DNA of 64,000 bases from Rhizobiales bacterium CCH3-A5 (GTDB taxonomy: Bacteria > Pseudomonadota > Alphaproteobacteria > Rhizobiales > Beijerinckiaceae): the NCBI GenBank assembly GCA_001556025.1, contig LSIB01000149.1:1-64000 (forward strand), given 5' to 3'. Position 1 is the stretch's first letter; every line of letters begins with the position of its first letter. A program made the position numbers and the translations under genes. This document shows, in pieces, positions 6,922-16,279 of this stretch. The notes under the pieces are model-generated. The model was not told the DNA's origin. It saw only the letters and a list, made by a program, of their open reading frames with translations, and did no database searches.

Positions 6922-9900
6922 TCACGCCGCCTTCTTTCGTTCGGCGATCCGCGTCAGATCGGTCAGGAGCCGGCGCGTGCCTTTCAGCCGCTGCTCGGCG
7001 GTCTCGAAATCGTCGATGAAGACGACGCGCATGTCGGGGCGCACCTTCGCCAGCGTGCCGATCTTCGCGACATAGGAGACGAGCCCCTCGGGATTGGCGA
7101 ATTCGTTGTCGCGGAACGAGACGATGATGCCCTTGGGCCCGGCCTCGACCTTCTCGACATTGGCGCGCTTGCACAAAGCCTTGATCGCGACGATCTCGAG
7201 CAACTGCTCGACCTCTTCGGGCAGCGGCCCGAAGCGATCGACCAGTTCGGCCCCGAAGGACTGGATGTCGCCGTCGTCGTCCATGGTCGAGAGGCGCTTG
7301 TAGAGCGTCAGGCGCAGCGTCAGGTCGGTGACGTAATGCTCCGGGATCATCACCGGCGCGCCGATCTGGATCGCTGGCGACCATTGCGTCGTGCTCTCGA
7401 AATCGACGCCCGATTTCAGCGCGGCGACGGCCTCCTCCAGCATCTGCTGATAGAGTTCGTAGCCGACCTCTTTGATGTGGCCCGACTGCTCATCGCCCAA
7501 GAGATTGCCGGCGCCGCGGATGTCGAGATCGTGGCTGGCGAGCTGGAAACCGGCGCCCAGCGTGTCGAGCGACTGCAACACCTTGAGCCGCCGCTCGGCC
7601 TGCTCGGTCAGCTTGCGGTTCGCCGGCAGGGTGAACAGCGCATAGGCCCGCACCTTCGAGCGTCCGACGCGGCCGCGAAGCTGGTAGAGTTGGGCCAGGC
7701 CGAACATGTCGGCGCGGTGGACGATCAGCGTGTTGGCGGTCGGGATGTCGAGACCGGATTCGACGATCGTGGTCGAGAGCAGCACGTCGTACTGGCCCTC
7801 GTAGAACGCCGTCATCACGTCCTCGAGCTGGCCTGCCGCCATCTGGCCATGCGCAATGCCGACCTTGGCCTCCGGCACCTGCTTGTCGAGGAAATCCTTG
7901 ACGTCGGCGATGTCCTCGATGCGCGGCACGACATAAAACGAGCGCCCGCCGCGATAGCGCTCGCGCAGCAGCGCCTCGCGCACGATCAGCGGGTCGAACG
8001 GCGTGACGAAGGTGCGGACCGCGAGCCGGTCGACCGGCGGCGTCGCGATGATCGAGAGTTCGCGCACGCCGGTCATGGCGAGCTGGAGCGTGCGCGGGAT
8101 CGGCGTCGCCGTCAGCGTCAGCATATGCACCTCGGCGCGGAATTCCTTCAGCCGCTCCTTGTGGCCGACGCCGAAATGCTGCTCCTCGTCGACGATGACA
8201 AGGCCGAGATCCTTGAACTCGACGCCCTTGCCGAGCAGCGCATGCGTGCCGACGACGATGTCCATCGTGCCGTCCCTGACGCCGGCCTTGACGGCCTTGA
8301 GATCGGCGCTGCCTACGAAGCGCGAGGCCTGCCCGACATTGACCGGCAGCCCCGAGAAACGCTCGGCGAAATTGCGGTAATGCTGGCGCGCCAGCAGAGT
8401 CGTCGGGACCACGACCGCGACCTGCTTGCCGTTGAGCGCGGCGGTGAAAGCGGCCCGCAGCGCCACTTCCGTCTTGCCGAAGCCGACATCTCCGCAGACC
8501 AGCCGGTCCATCGGCCGGCCTGCCGCCATATCGTCGAGCACGGCGTCGATCGTGGCCTGCTGGTCTTCGGTCTCCTCAAAGGGGAAGCGGGCGCAGAACT
8601 CGTCATAGAGCCCGGCTTGCGGGACGAGGCGCGGCGCTTCCTTGAGCGCGCGCGCGGCGGCGATCGCGATCAGCTTACCGGCCATCTCGCGGATGCGCTG
8701 CTTGAGCTTGGCCTTGCGCGCCTGCCAGCCACCGCCGCCGAGCCGGTCGAGCGCGACCTCGGTGTCCTCCGAGCCGTAGCGCGAGAGCAGCTCGATGTTC
8801 TCGACCGGCAGGAAGAGCTTCGCGTCCGATGCGTAATGAATCTCGAGGCAATCATGCGGCGCGCCGGCCGCCGTGATGGTGCGCAGCCCGATGAAGCGGC
8901 CGATGCCGTGATCGACATGGACGACGAGATCGCCGGGCGAGAGCGAGGACAGCTCGTTGATGAAATCCTGCGGCCGTCGCGATTTTTTGCGCGGGCGGAC
9001 GAGCCGGTCGCCGAGAATATCCTGTTCGCCGATGACGGCGAGCTTCCCGGCCTCGAACCCCGTCTCGAAACCCCAGACGGCGAGCGCGACCGTGCCGGGC
9101 TTGAGGTCGAAGGCCGCCCGGAGCGAGCCTGTGGTCTGCACGGACTTGAGGCCGTGATCGGCCAGCACATGTGCGAGACGCTCGCGTGAGCCCTCGGACC
9201 AGGCGGCGAGAATGACGCGCCTACCATCCTTCTCCAGCGCCTTCACATGGGCGACCGCCGCGTCGAAGACGCTGCCGGCATTGTCGGCGCGCTCGGCGGC
9301 GAAGCTACGGCCTTGGCGGGCGCCGAGGTCGACGATGAGCTTGCCGTCGCTGTCGGGCAGCTGGAATGGCGTCAGAGAGGCGACGCCCGCCTGGTCGATG
9401 ACCGTGCGCCAGTCGGCTGGAGACAGGTAGAGCGCGTCGGGTTTCAGCGGCTTGTAGGGAATGCCGCCCGCGCTCGGCTGCTCCATCGCCGCCTTGCGCG
9501 CGTCGTAATAGTCCTTGATCTGGCTGAAGCGCTCCCCGACCGCATCCTCGGACTGGTGGTCGAGCACCAGCGGCACATCGGGCAGATAGGCAAAGAGCGT
9601 GTCGAGCCTGTCGCTAAGCAGCGGCAGCCAATGTTCGAGCCCGGCCGGACGACGGCCTTCGCTGACCGCTTCGTAGAGCGTGTCGTCGCGGCCCGGCGTG
9701 CCGAAGGTTGCGATATAGCTCTGGCGAAAGCGCTTGATGCTCTCGCTCGTCATCTGCGCCTCGGACATCGGCACGAGGTCGAGGCCACGCATCTGGCCGG
9801 TGGTGCGCTGCGTCTCCGGATCGAAGGTGCGGATCGATTCCAGCGTGTCGCCGAAGAAATCGAGCCGGATCGGCGCAGGCATGCCCGGCGGATAGAGATC

Positions 9901-10470
9901 GACGATGCCGCCGCGCACCGCGAACTCGCCGGTCTCGCGGACGGTCGAGGTCCGGAGATAGCCGTTCATGTCGAGCCAGCGCGCGAGCTGCTCGGTATCG
10001 ACCATGTTGCCCGGCGCGGCCGAAAAGCTCTCCGACGCGACCTTGGAAAAGGCCGGCACACGCTGGAGCGCGGCGTTGACAGTGGTCAGCAGCAGGCGCG
10101 GCTTGTCGCCGGATTTGGTCTTCGCCAGCCGCGACAGGGTCGTCATACGGTGCGCGACGATGCTGGGTGCAGGCGAGACGCGGTCATAGGGCTGGCAGTC
10201 CCAGGCCGGGAACGACATCACCTCGAGATCGGGCGCGACGAACTGGAGCGCGTTCTCCAGCACCTGCAGGCGCTGGCCGTCGCGGGCGACGAAGACGAGC
10301 ATGGCCGCGCCTTCGGCCTTCTTTGCCCGGGCGCGGGTCAGGTCGGCGAGGAGGACGGCGTCGAATCCGTCCGGCACGCTGGCGAGCGTCGGCTTGTCGC
10401 CGCGATTCAGCGCATCGAGGATGCGGTCGAGCTGGAGTTTGGCGAGCTGGGCGGGAGGAGCGATGCTCAT
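6922..10470 (-). CDS. mfd: transcription-repair coupling factor Mfd
   Basis: This 1182-residue SF2 translocase removes RNA polymerase stalled at DNA lesions and recruits UvrA. In order it has the UvrB-like N-terminal region (SFPAWDCQPYDRVSP, near residue 90), an RNA-polymerase-interaction domain (DLVVHVDHGIGRFIGL, near 515), the helicase core with Walker A GDVGFGKTE (about residue 660) and DEEQHFG (about 760), the motif VI region with QLRGRVGRS, and the C-terminal TRCF domain. The length equals typical Mfd. It lies downstream of sdhE on the same strand, separated by a REP-like repeat (10478-10562), and ends tail-to-tail with the preceding gene with a 3-base gap. Confidence 0.98.
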   Translation of the reverse strand: MSIAPPAQLAKLQLDRILDALNRGDKPTLASVPDGFDAVLLADLTRARAKKAEGAAMLVFVARDGQRLQVLENALQFVAPDLEVMSFPAWDCQPYDRVSPAPSIVAHRMTTLSRLAKTKSGDKPRLLLTTVNAALQRVPAFSKVASESFSAAPGNMVDTEQLARWLDMNGYLRTSTVRETGEFAVRGGIVDLYPPGMPAPIRLDFFGDTLESIRTFDPETQRTTGQMRGLDLVPMSEAQMTSESIKRFRQSYIATFGTPGRDDTLYEAVSEGRRPAGLEHWLPLLSDRLDTLFAYLPDVPLVLDHQSEDAVGERFSQIKDYYDARKAAMEQPSAGGIPYKPLKPDALYLSPADWRTVIDQAGVASLTPFQLPDSDGKLIVDLGARQGRSFAAERADNAGSVFDAAVAHVKALEKDGRRVILAAWSEGSRERLAHVLADHGLKSVQTTGSLRAAFDLKPGTVALAVWGFETGFEAGKLAVIGEQDILGDRLVRPRKKSRRPQDFINELSSLSPGDLVVHVDHGIGRFIGLRTITAAGAPHDCLEIHYASDAKLFLPVENIELLSRYGSEDTEVALDRLGGGGWQARKAKLKQRIREMAGKLIAIAAARALKEAPRLVPQAGLYDEFCARFPFEETEDQQATIDAVLDDMAAGRPMDRLVCGDVGFGKTEVALRAAFTAALNGKQVAVVVPTTLLARQHYRNFAERFSGLPVNVGQASRFVGSADLKAVKAGVRDGTMDIVVGTHALLGKGVEFKDLGLVIVDEEQHFGVGHKERLKEFRAEVHMLTLTATPIPRTLQLAMTGVRELSIIATPPVDRLAVRTFVTPFDPLIVREALLRERYRGGRSFYVVPRIEDIADVKDFLDKQVPEAKVGIAHGQMAAGQLEDVMTAFYEGQYDVLLSTTIVESGLDIPTANTLIVHRADMFGLAQLYQLRGRVGRSKVRAYALFTLPANRKLTEQAERRLKVLQSLDTLGAGFQLASHDLDIRGAGNLLGDEQSGHIKEVGYELYQQMLEEAVAALKSGVDFESTTQWSPAIQIGAPVMIPEHYVTDLTLRLTLYKRLSTMDDDGDIQSFGAELVDRFGPLPEEVEQLLEIVAIKALCKRANVEKVEAGPKGIIVSFRDNEFANPEGLVSYVAKIGTLAKVRPDMRVVFIDDFETAEQRLKGTRRLLTDLTRIAERKKAA

Positions 10471-10477
10471 TTGAAAG

Positions 10478-10562
10478 GCGTCATTCTCGGGCTTGCCCCG
10501 AGAATCTCAGGACGAGAGGTCACTGGTTTGAGAGACGGTCGGGTCAAGCCCGCCCATGACGA
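10478..10562. repeat. REP-like imperfect inverted repeat between sdhE and mfd
   Basis: The left arm CGTCATTCTCGGGCTTG and the right arm CGGGTCAAGCCCGCCCATGACG pair imperfectly around a central spacer. The ends (CGTCA ... TGACG) resemble those of the repeats at 26213-26342, 33294-33369 and 38422-38536, so this is probably one member of a dispersed chromosomal repeat family. Confidence 0.65.
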
Positions 10563-10571
10563 ATTTGATAG

Positions 10572-10868
10572 TCACACATGGATCGGCTTGCCGTGGTGGT
10601 GGAACGCCTTCAGCCGCCTGAACACATCCGTGTCGTAATTCGACGGCACCTGCGCCTCGCCGGTGATCCACGAGATCAGATCGCGGTCCAGCACCTCGAT
10701 CAGCGCTTCGAACGCGTCGAGCTCGGCCTCGCTGAGATTGCCGATCTCGGCGTCGGCGAAGCGGCCCATGATCAGGTCGTTTTCGCGCATGCCGCGATGC
10801 CAGGAGCGAAACAGGATTTTTCGCCGGCGCGGGTCGAGATCTGCGCTGGAGCGGGTCGAGCCGGACAT
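10572..10868 (-). CDS. sdhE: FAD assembly factor SdhE (succinate dehydrogenase assembly factor 2 family)
   Basis: This small protein (98 residues from ATG 10868) shows the SdhE/SDHAF2 signature: DPRRRKILFRSWHRGMRENDLIMGRF, in which the RGM(R)E motif interacts with the flavoprotein, followed by the acidic helix LSEAELDAFEALIEVLDRDL. The family promotes covalent FAD attachment to the succinate dehydrogenase flavoprotein SdhA. The longer reading starting at 10895 adds nine residues of no family character; a GAGG ribosome-binding site just upstream of 10868 supports the shorter form. It lies upstream of mfd on the same strand and is divergent from recG, an arrangement I recognise from many Hyphomicrobiales. 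Confidence 0.93.
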   Translation of the reverse strand: MSGSTRSSADLDPRRRKILFRSWHRGMRENDLIMGRFADAEIGNLSEAELDAFEALIEVLDRDLISWITGEAQVPSNYDTDVFRRLKAFHHHGKPIHV

Positions 10869-11013
10869 GAAAAACCTCGGGATCGCCAAATGCAAAGAAG
10901 GCCGGCCCCGTCGCGGAGCCTGCCGTCGCGGGCTATATAGCGTCGGAACCTCGTGAAGTCAGCGGCCCGGTGGCGGCAAACTTCGCGCTCCTGACAAAGC
11001 CACGAGAGCCCGC

Positions 11014-13116
11014 TTGCGCCCGACCTCGCTCGATCCGCTGTTTGCCGCCGTCACCACGCTGCCGGGCGTTGGCCCCAAGACGGCCAAGGCGCTCGACAAG
11101 CTGCTCGGCGACGAAGCGCGGCCAGCGCGCGTCGTCGATCTGCTGTTCCATCTGCCGACGGGCGCGATCGACCGCCGGCCGAGCCCGACCATCGCGGACG
11201 CGCCGATCGGCGATGTCGCAACCTTCAACGCGCGGGTGACCGAGCACCGCCCGCCTGCCGCGACGAAAGCGAAAGCGCCCTACCGCATCCTCGTCGAGGA
11301 CGAGACCGGCGACGTGACGCTGGTGTTCTTCCACGCCGATGTCCGCCACCTGCTCCAGACCATGCCGATCGGCGCGTACCGGCTGATCTCGGGCAAGCTC
11401 GAGCTCTGGGAGGGCATGCGCCAGATGGTGCATCCCGACCGCATCCTCGATCCCAAGCTCGCCGCGACCATGCCCTCGATCGAGCCGGTCTACGGGCTGA
11501 CAGAGGGCGTCGGCCCGCGCGTCATGACGCGGATCGTGGCGGCGGCGGCCGAAAAGTGCCCCGTGCTGGCGGAATGGCAGGATCCGGCCTTCGTCGCCAA
11601 GGCGGGGTTCCCCTCCTTCGCGCAGGCAATGCAGGCGCTCCACCACCCGATGGATCTGAAAGCCGTCGAGGGCGACACCAACGCGCGACGCCGCGTCGCC
11701 TATGACGAGTTGCTGGCGAGCCAGATCGCGCTGGCGCTGGTGCGACGGCAGCAGAAGAAAGCGGCCGGCCGCGCCACGGCGGGCGACGGGGCATTACGGG
11801 CCAGGATCGAAGCCGCCCTGCCCTTCACCCTAACCGACGGCCAGAAGCAGGCGCTCGCCGACATCCATGACGATATGGAGAGACCCGAGCGCATGCTGCG
11901 GCTGCTGCAGGGGGATGTCGGCTCCGGCAAGACCGTTGTCGCGCTTCTGGCGATGGCCGCCGCGGCCGAGGCCGGGCGGCAATCGGTGCTGATGGCCCCG
12001 ACCGAAATCCTCGCGCGCCAGCACGCCGAACGTCTGGCTCCGCTGGCCGAGGCCGCCGGACTGAAGCTCGCTCTGCTGACCGGGCGCGAGAAGGGTCCGG
12101 GCCGCGCCCGCGTGTTGGAGGGGCTAGCCAGCGGCGAGATCACCATCGCTGTCGGCACGCATGCGCTGTTCCAGGAGGGCGTCGCCTTCCGCGATCTCGC
12201 GCTCGCCATCGTCGACGAGCAGCACCGCTTTGGCGTGCATCAGCGCCTGCTGCTCGGTTCGAAGGGCGAGGCGGTCGATGTGCTGGTGATGACGGCGACG
12301 CCGATCCCGCGCACGCTGTCGCTGACATGGTTCGGCGACATGGACATCTCGGTGCTCGCCGAGAAGCCCGCCGGCCGCAAGCCGATCGCGACGAAGGCGC
12401 TGCCGCTCGAGCGCTATGACGAGGTCGTCGCCGGGATCAGCCGCGCGGTCGAGGCCGGGGCGCAGGTCTACTGGGTCTGCCCGCTGGTGCAGGAATCCGA
12501 TCTGCTCGACGTCGCCGCCGCGCAGGAGCGTTACGAATCGCTGCGCGAACTCTTTGGTCCGCAGGTCGGGCTGTTGCACGGCCAGATGCCGGGTCGCGAC
12601 AAGGATGCGGCCATGGACGATTTCGTCGCCGGACGAACGCGCATTCTGATCTCGACCACGGTGATCGAGGTCGGCGTCGATGTGCCCAACGCGAGCGTCA
12701 TGGTGATCGAGCACGCCGAGCGCTTCGGCCTCGCACAGCTCCACCAGCTTCGCGGGCGGATCGGGCGCGGATCGGCCGCCTCGACCTGCCTGCTGCTCTA
12801 CAAGGGTCCGCTCGGCCCGGTCGCGGAGGCGCGGCTCTCGATCATGCGCGAGACCGAGGACGGGTTTCGCATCGCGGAAGAAGATCTGCGCCTGCGCGGC
12901 GAGGGCGAAATGCTTGGCACCAAGCAGTCGGGCTCGCCGGATTGGCGCATCGCGCGCCCCGAGACCGATGGCGACCTGCTGGCGGCGGCGCGCGACGACG
13001 CCCGCCTGCTGATCGAACGCGACCCGCATCTGGAAGGGCCGCGCGGCGAGGCGGTCAGGACCCTGCTCTATCTGTTCGAGCGCGATGTCGCGATCAGGCT
13101 GCTGCGGGCGGGATAG
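11014..13116 (+). CDS. recG: ATP-dependent DNA helicase RecG
   Basis: This 700-residue SF2 helicase remodels stalled replication forks and Holliday junctions. The N-terminal wedge/OB-fold region (about 50-150) precedes the motor domain with Walker A GDVGSGKTV (about 300-307), DEQHRFG (about 400) and QLHQLRGRIGRG, and the C-terminal RecG wedge-type tail. The best start is TTG 11014 (M-RPTSLDPLF), because no ATG occurs in frame before the conserved N-terminal HhH-like LPGVGPKTAKALDKLLG segment; the ribosome-binding site is weak (GAGAG). The 3' end overlaps the convergent DUF502 gene by 23 bases. Confidence 0.96.
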   Translation: MRPTSLDPLFAAVTTLPGVGPKTAKALDKLLGDEARPARVVDLLFHLPTGAIDRRPSPTIADAPIGDVATFNARVTEHRPPAATKAKAPYRILVEDETGDVTLVFFHADVRHLLQTMPIGAYRLISGKLELWEGMRQMVHPDRILDPKLAATMPSIEPVYGLTEGVGPRVMTRIVAAAAEKCPVLAEWQDPAFVAKAGFPSFAQAMQALHHPMDLKAVEGDTNARRRVAYDELLASQIALALVRRQQKKAAGRATAGDGALRARIEAALPFTLTDGQKQALADIHDDMERPERMLRLLQGDVGSGKTVVALLAMAAAAEAGRQSVLMAPTEILARQHAERLAPLAEAAGLKLALLTGREKGPGRARVLEGLASGEITIAVGTHALFQEGVAFRDLALAIVDEQHRFGVHQRLLLGSKGEAVDVLVMTATPIPRTLSLTWFGDMDISVLAEKPAGRKPIATKALPLERYDEVVAGISRAVEAGAQVYWVCPLVQESDLLDVAAAQERYESLRELFGPQVGLLHGQMPGRDKDAAMDDFVAGRTRILISTTVIEVGVDVPNASVMVIEHAERFGLAQLHQLRGRIGRGSAASTCLLLYKGPLGPVAEARLSIMRETEDGFRIAEEDLRLRGEGEMLGTKQSGSPDWRIARPETDGDLLAAARDDARLLIERDPHLEGPRGEAVRTLLYLFERDVAIRLLRAG

Positions 13117-13810
13117 TGCCTTGCGGAAGTTTAGGCGCGGCCTCACCCGGCTGGATCAGCCCCGCCGACATGATCAGCTTGGCCCCGTCCTCGACCGAGA
13201 TGGTCAGTTCGACCACCTCCCTGCGCGGCAGGTAGAAGAAGAAGCCCGTCGTCGGATTGGGCGTGCAGGGCAGAAAGACGCCGATCATGTCCCCACCATC
13301 TGGCAGCTTGCCGGCGATGTCGACCGGCGCTTCCTGAGCGATGAAGACGATCGACCACATGCCCGGCTGCGGGAACTGCACCATGCCGACCTTGCGGAAT
13401 GAGGTTCCCGACTGCGAGAAGATCGTCTCGAAGACCTGTTTGATGCCTTTGTAGAGGCTGCGCACCACCGGCATGCGATTGAGGATGGCCTCGCCCGCAT
13501 CGACCAGAGTGCGCCCGACCAGATTGGCGGTGAGGAAGCCGAGCAGCGTCAGCCCGATCAGCCCGATGACGATGCCGAGGCCAGGTATCGGGAACGGGAG
13601 ATAGGAATCCGGCAGATAGGCGGCGGGGATCAGCGGCTTCACCCAGCCGTCGATCAGGTTGACGAACCACCAGGTTACGGACGCCGTGATCGCGAGCGGG
13701 GCCGCGAGCACCAACCCGGTGAAGAAGTAGCGCCGGAAGCGCGTGCCGAGCGAGGGCCGCAGCAGGTCGGTCTGGATGACGAGGCGGGGGTCGATCGGGC
13801 TTGGGTTCAT
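13094..13810 (-). CDS. DUF502 family membrane protein
   Basis: The 238-residue protein has two predicted transmembrane helices near the N-terminus (YFFTGLVLAAPLAITASVTW, about 28-48, and GLGIVIGLIGLTLLGFLTAN, about 77-98) followed by a soluble domain containing the family motif VVRSLYKGIKQVFETIF and a beta-rich C-terminal part (IGVFLPCTPNPTTGFFFYLP). The function of DUF502 proteins in bacteria is not known. ATG 13810 is preferred; the longer frame to 13882 has no ribosome-binding site and lacks family similarity. Its stop lies inside the end of recG on the other strand. The gene is divergent from the DUF454 gene, 92 bases away. Confidence 0.85.
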   Translation of the reverse strand: MNPSPIDPRLVIQTDLLRPSLGTRFRRYFFTGLVLAAPLAITASVTWWFVNLIDGWVKPLIPAAYLPDSYLPFPIPGLGIVIGLIGLTLLGFLTANLVGRTLVDAGEAILNRMPVVRSLYKGIKQVFETIFSQSGTSFRKVGMVQFPQPGMWSIVFIAQEAPVDIAGKLPDGGDMIGVFLPCTPNPTTGFFFYLPRREVVELTISVEDGAKLIMSAGLIQPGEAAPKLPQGTIPPAAA

Positions 13811-13902
13811 CTGTGATCCGGAGACGTGGCGATCGCCACTGGGCAGTCTTTTGCAGGCGACGCTGCGCCGCAATATGCGCAAGATAGGCGAGTCGATGGC
13901 TT

Positions 13903-14331
13903 ATGCCACCCTCACCTTTCGCGATTCGGGACCGGGCCGGTTTGGACAGCAAACGACCATTTCGGCTTCGGCGCCCGCTCCTGCTCGCCGCCGGCTGGCT
14001 CTTCACCGCGCTCGGCGTCGTCGGGCTCGTCCTGCCGCTATTGCCCGGCACGGTGTTTCTGATTCTCGCGGCCTGGTGCTTTTCGCAGTCCTCGCCGCGC
14101 TTCGAGCTCTGGCTGCTCGACCATCCGAGGCTCGGTCCGCATGTCCGGCGCTGGCGCGATACGGGCACGATCGGCCGCAACGCCAAATACCTGGCCTGCG
14201 GCTCGATGCTGGCGAGTTTCGCGTTGCTGGCGGCAACGAATGCCCCGCCGGTCGCGCTATGGATCAGCGGCGCGGGGCTGCTCGCGGCGGGAACCTATGT
14301 CGCCAGCCGGCCGGAGCCGGCTGGCGAATAG
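13903..14331 (+). CDS. YbaN-like DUF454 inner membrane protein
   Basis: This 142-residue protein matches the small YbaN/DUF454 family: LLLAAGWLFTALGVVGLVLPLLPGTVFLILAAWCFSQSSPRFELWLLDHPRLGPHVRRW carries the conserved G-LPLLPTTPF-like turn between two helices and the WL-HP--GP motif. A third membrane segment lies near 105-125. In many proteobacteria the gene neighbours haem uptake or DNA-replication genes, but its function is not established. It ends two bases before the convergent glmS stop. The start codon is not certain because the first 25 residues are not conserved. Confidence 0.8.
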   Translation: MPPSPFAIRDRAGLDSKRPFRLRRPLLLAAGWLFTALGVVGLVLPLLPGTVFLILAAWCFSQSSPRFELWLLDHPRLGPHVRRWRDTGTIGRNAKYLACGSMLASFALLAATNAPPVALWISGAGLLAAGTYVASRPEPAGE

Positions 14332-14333
14332 CC

Positions 14334-16160
14334 TCACTCGACCGTGACGGATTTCGCCAGGTTGCGCGGCTGGTCGACGTCCTTGCCCATGAAGACGGCG
14401 GTCTGATAGGCGATCATCTGGATCGGCAGGGCGTAGACGATCGGTGCGAAGACCGGGTCCATCTCCGGCAGGATGATCGTCGCCTCGGGCTCGATGCCGC
14501 ATTCGGCCGCGCCCTTGGCGTCGGTGATCAGGATGATCCGTCCGCCCCGCGCTGCGACCTCCTGCATGTTCGACGCCGTCTTCTCGAACAGCGCGTCATG
14601 CGGGGCGACGACGATGACCGGCATCGCCTCGTCGATCAGCGCGATCGGCCCATGCTTGAGCTCGCCGGCCGGGTACCCTTCGGCGTGGATGTAGCTGATT
14701 TCCTTGAGCTTCAGCGCGCCTTCCAGCGCCAGCGGGAAGGATGTTCCGCGGCCGAGATAGAGCACGTCCTTGGCCTTTGAGAGCTCGCGCGCGAGCTTCT
14801 CGATTTCCGGCTCCAGCTCAAGCGCTTTGGCCATCAGGCCCGGCAGTGCGATCAGGCTCTGGACGTGCCGGGCCTCTTCCTCGGCAGAGAGTGTTCCGCG
14901 CGCCCGTGCGGCCGCCAGTGCAAGGCAGGCCAGTGCAGTAAGCTGGCAGGTGAAGGCCTTGGTCGAGGCTACGCCGATTTCGGGGCCCGCCAACGTCGGG
15001 GCGACCGCGTCGCTCTCGCGCGCGATCGTCGAGGTCGGCACGTTCACGATCGAGAGGATCGTCTGCGCCTCCTGCCGTGCGTAGCGCAGGCAGGCGAGCG
15101 TATCGGCCGTCTCGCCCGATTGCGAGACAAACAGCGCCAGACCGTCCTTGGGCAAGGGCGCCTCGCGATAGCGGAACTCGGAGGCGACATCGATCTCCAC
15201 CGGCAGGCGGGCGAGCCTCTCGAACCAGTATTTCGCAGTCAAGCCGGCGTAGTAGGCCGTTCCGCAGGCAGAGACCGAGAGGCGCGAACGGTTAGCCCAG
15301 TCGATCCTGTCGGCGAAGGGCAGCCGAACCTTACCTTCGACCATGTCGAGATACTGCGTTAGCGTGTGGCCGACGACCTCGGGCTGCTCATAAATCTCCT
15401 TCGCCATGAAATGGCGGTGGTTGCCTTTCTCGACCAGGAAAGCACCGGCGGCGACGCGCTGCGCCCGGCGCTGCACCGGCCTGTTGTCCTTGTCGAAGAA
15501 GCTCGCGCCCTTGCGGTTGAGCACGACCCAGTCGCCCTCTTCCAGGTAGGCGATCAGATTGGTGAAGGGGGCGAGCGCCAGCGCGTCGGAGCCCAGATAC
15601 ATCTCGCCGTCGCCAACACCGACCGCGAGCGGCGAACCCTTGCGCGCGCCGATCAGCAGATCCTCTTCGCCTTGGAACAGGAAGGCGAGCGCGAAGGCTC
15701 CGCGCAACAGGGGCAGGCTCGCGCCGACCGCATCGACGGGGTTCTTGCCGCGGTCGAGTTCGCGCGTCACCAGATGCGCGACGATCTCGGTGTCGGTTTC
15801 GGTCGCGAAGACGTAGCCGTCCGCCTGCAACTCGGCTCGCAGTTCGCGGAAATTCTCGATGATGCCGTTATGGACGACGGCGAGCTTTTCCGTCGCATGC
15901 GGGTGGGCGTTGGTCTCGTTGGGCTTGCCATGGGTCGCCCAGCGGGTGTGGCCGATGCCGATCAGCCCGTCGAGCGGTTCGTTGGAAAGGCGGATCTCAA
16001 GGTTCCTGAGTTTGCCCTCGGCGCGGCGGCGCGTCAGCAGGCCGTTCTCCAGCGTGGCGACGCCGGCCGAATCATAGCCGCGATATTCAAGCCGCCGCAG
16101 TGCCTCGATCACTTGGGTCGCGACCGCTTCCTTGCCCAGAATCCCCACGATGCCGCACAT
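14334..16160 (-). CDS. glmS: glutamine--fructose-6-phosphate aminotransferase (isomerising)
   Basis: This 608-residue enzyme makes glucosamine 6-phosphate, the first step to UDP-GlcNAc for peptidoglycan and lipid A. The N-terminal Ntn glutaminase domain begins with the catalytic Cys2 (MCGIVGILGKEAV) and contains GHTRWATHG; two SIS isomerase domains follow, with SACGTAYYAG near residue 297 and the conserved C-terminal end KSVTVE. It is full length. It follows glmU on the same strand after a 119-base gap, so the two steps to UDP-GlcNAc are probably expressed together. No glmS ribozyme is visible upstream, as expected outside Firmicutes. Confidence 0.98.
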   Translation of the reverse strand: MCGIVGILGKEAVATQVIEALRRLEYRGYDSAGVATLENGLLTRRRAEGKLRNLEIRLSNEPLDGLIGIGHTRWATHGKPNETNAHPHATEKLAVVHNGIIENFRELRAELQADGYVFATETDTEIVAHLVTRELDRGKNPVDAVGASLPLLRGAFALAFLFQGEEDLLIGARKGSPLAVGVGDGEMYLGSDALALAPFTNLIAYLEEGDWVVLNRKGASFFDKDNRPVQRRAQRVAAGAFLVEKGNHRHFMAKEIYEQPEVVGHTLTQYLDMVEGKVRLPFADRIDWANRSRLSVSACGTAYYAGLTAKYWFERLARLPVEIDVASEFRYREAPLPKDGLALFVSQSGETADTLACLRYARQEAQTILSIVNVPTSTIARESDAVAPTLAGPEIGVASTKAFTCQLTALACLALAAARARGTLSAEEEARHVQSLIALPGLMAKALELEPEIEKLARELSKAKDVLYLGRGTSFPLALEGALKLKEISYIHAEGYPAGELKHGPIALIDEAMPVIVVAPHDALFEKTASNMQEVAARGGRIILITDAKGAAECGIEPEATIILPEMDPVFAPIVYALPIQMIAYQTAVFMGKDVDQPRNLAKSVTVE

Positions 16161-16279
16161 GCCAGAACCTCATCAGCCATTGCCGTTGGCTTTCGCTTAG
16201 CCGCGAAAGGCCATCGTGAAAAATCACTCTAGATGTCGAACTATGAACGCCGGCTTGCGCGAAAGCCCGGTTTGCCGCG

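Noticed and set aside
7336..9189. 617-residue and neighbouring 463-residue frames opposite mfd
   Set aside because: Both are antisense shadows of the intact mfd gene, with no start context or domain.
16161..16279. glmS ribozyme or other riboswitch before glmS
   Set aside because: No ribozyme core is visible and the class is restricted mainly to Gram-positive bacteria.
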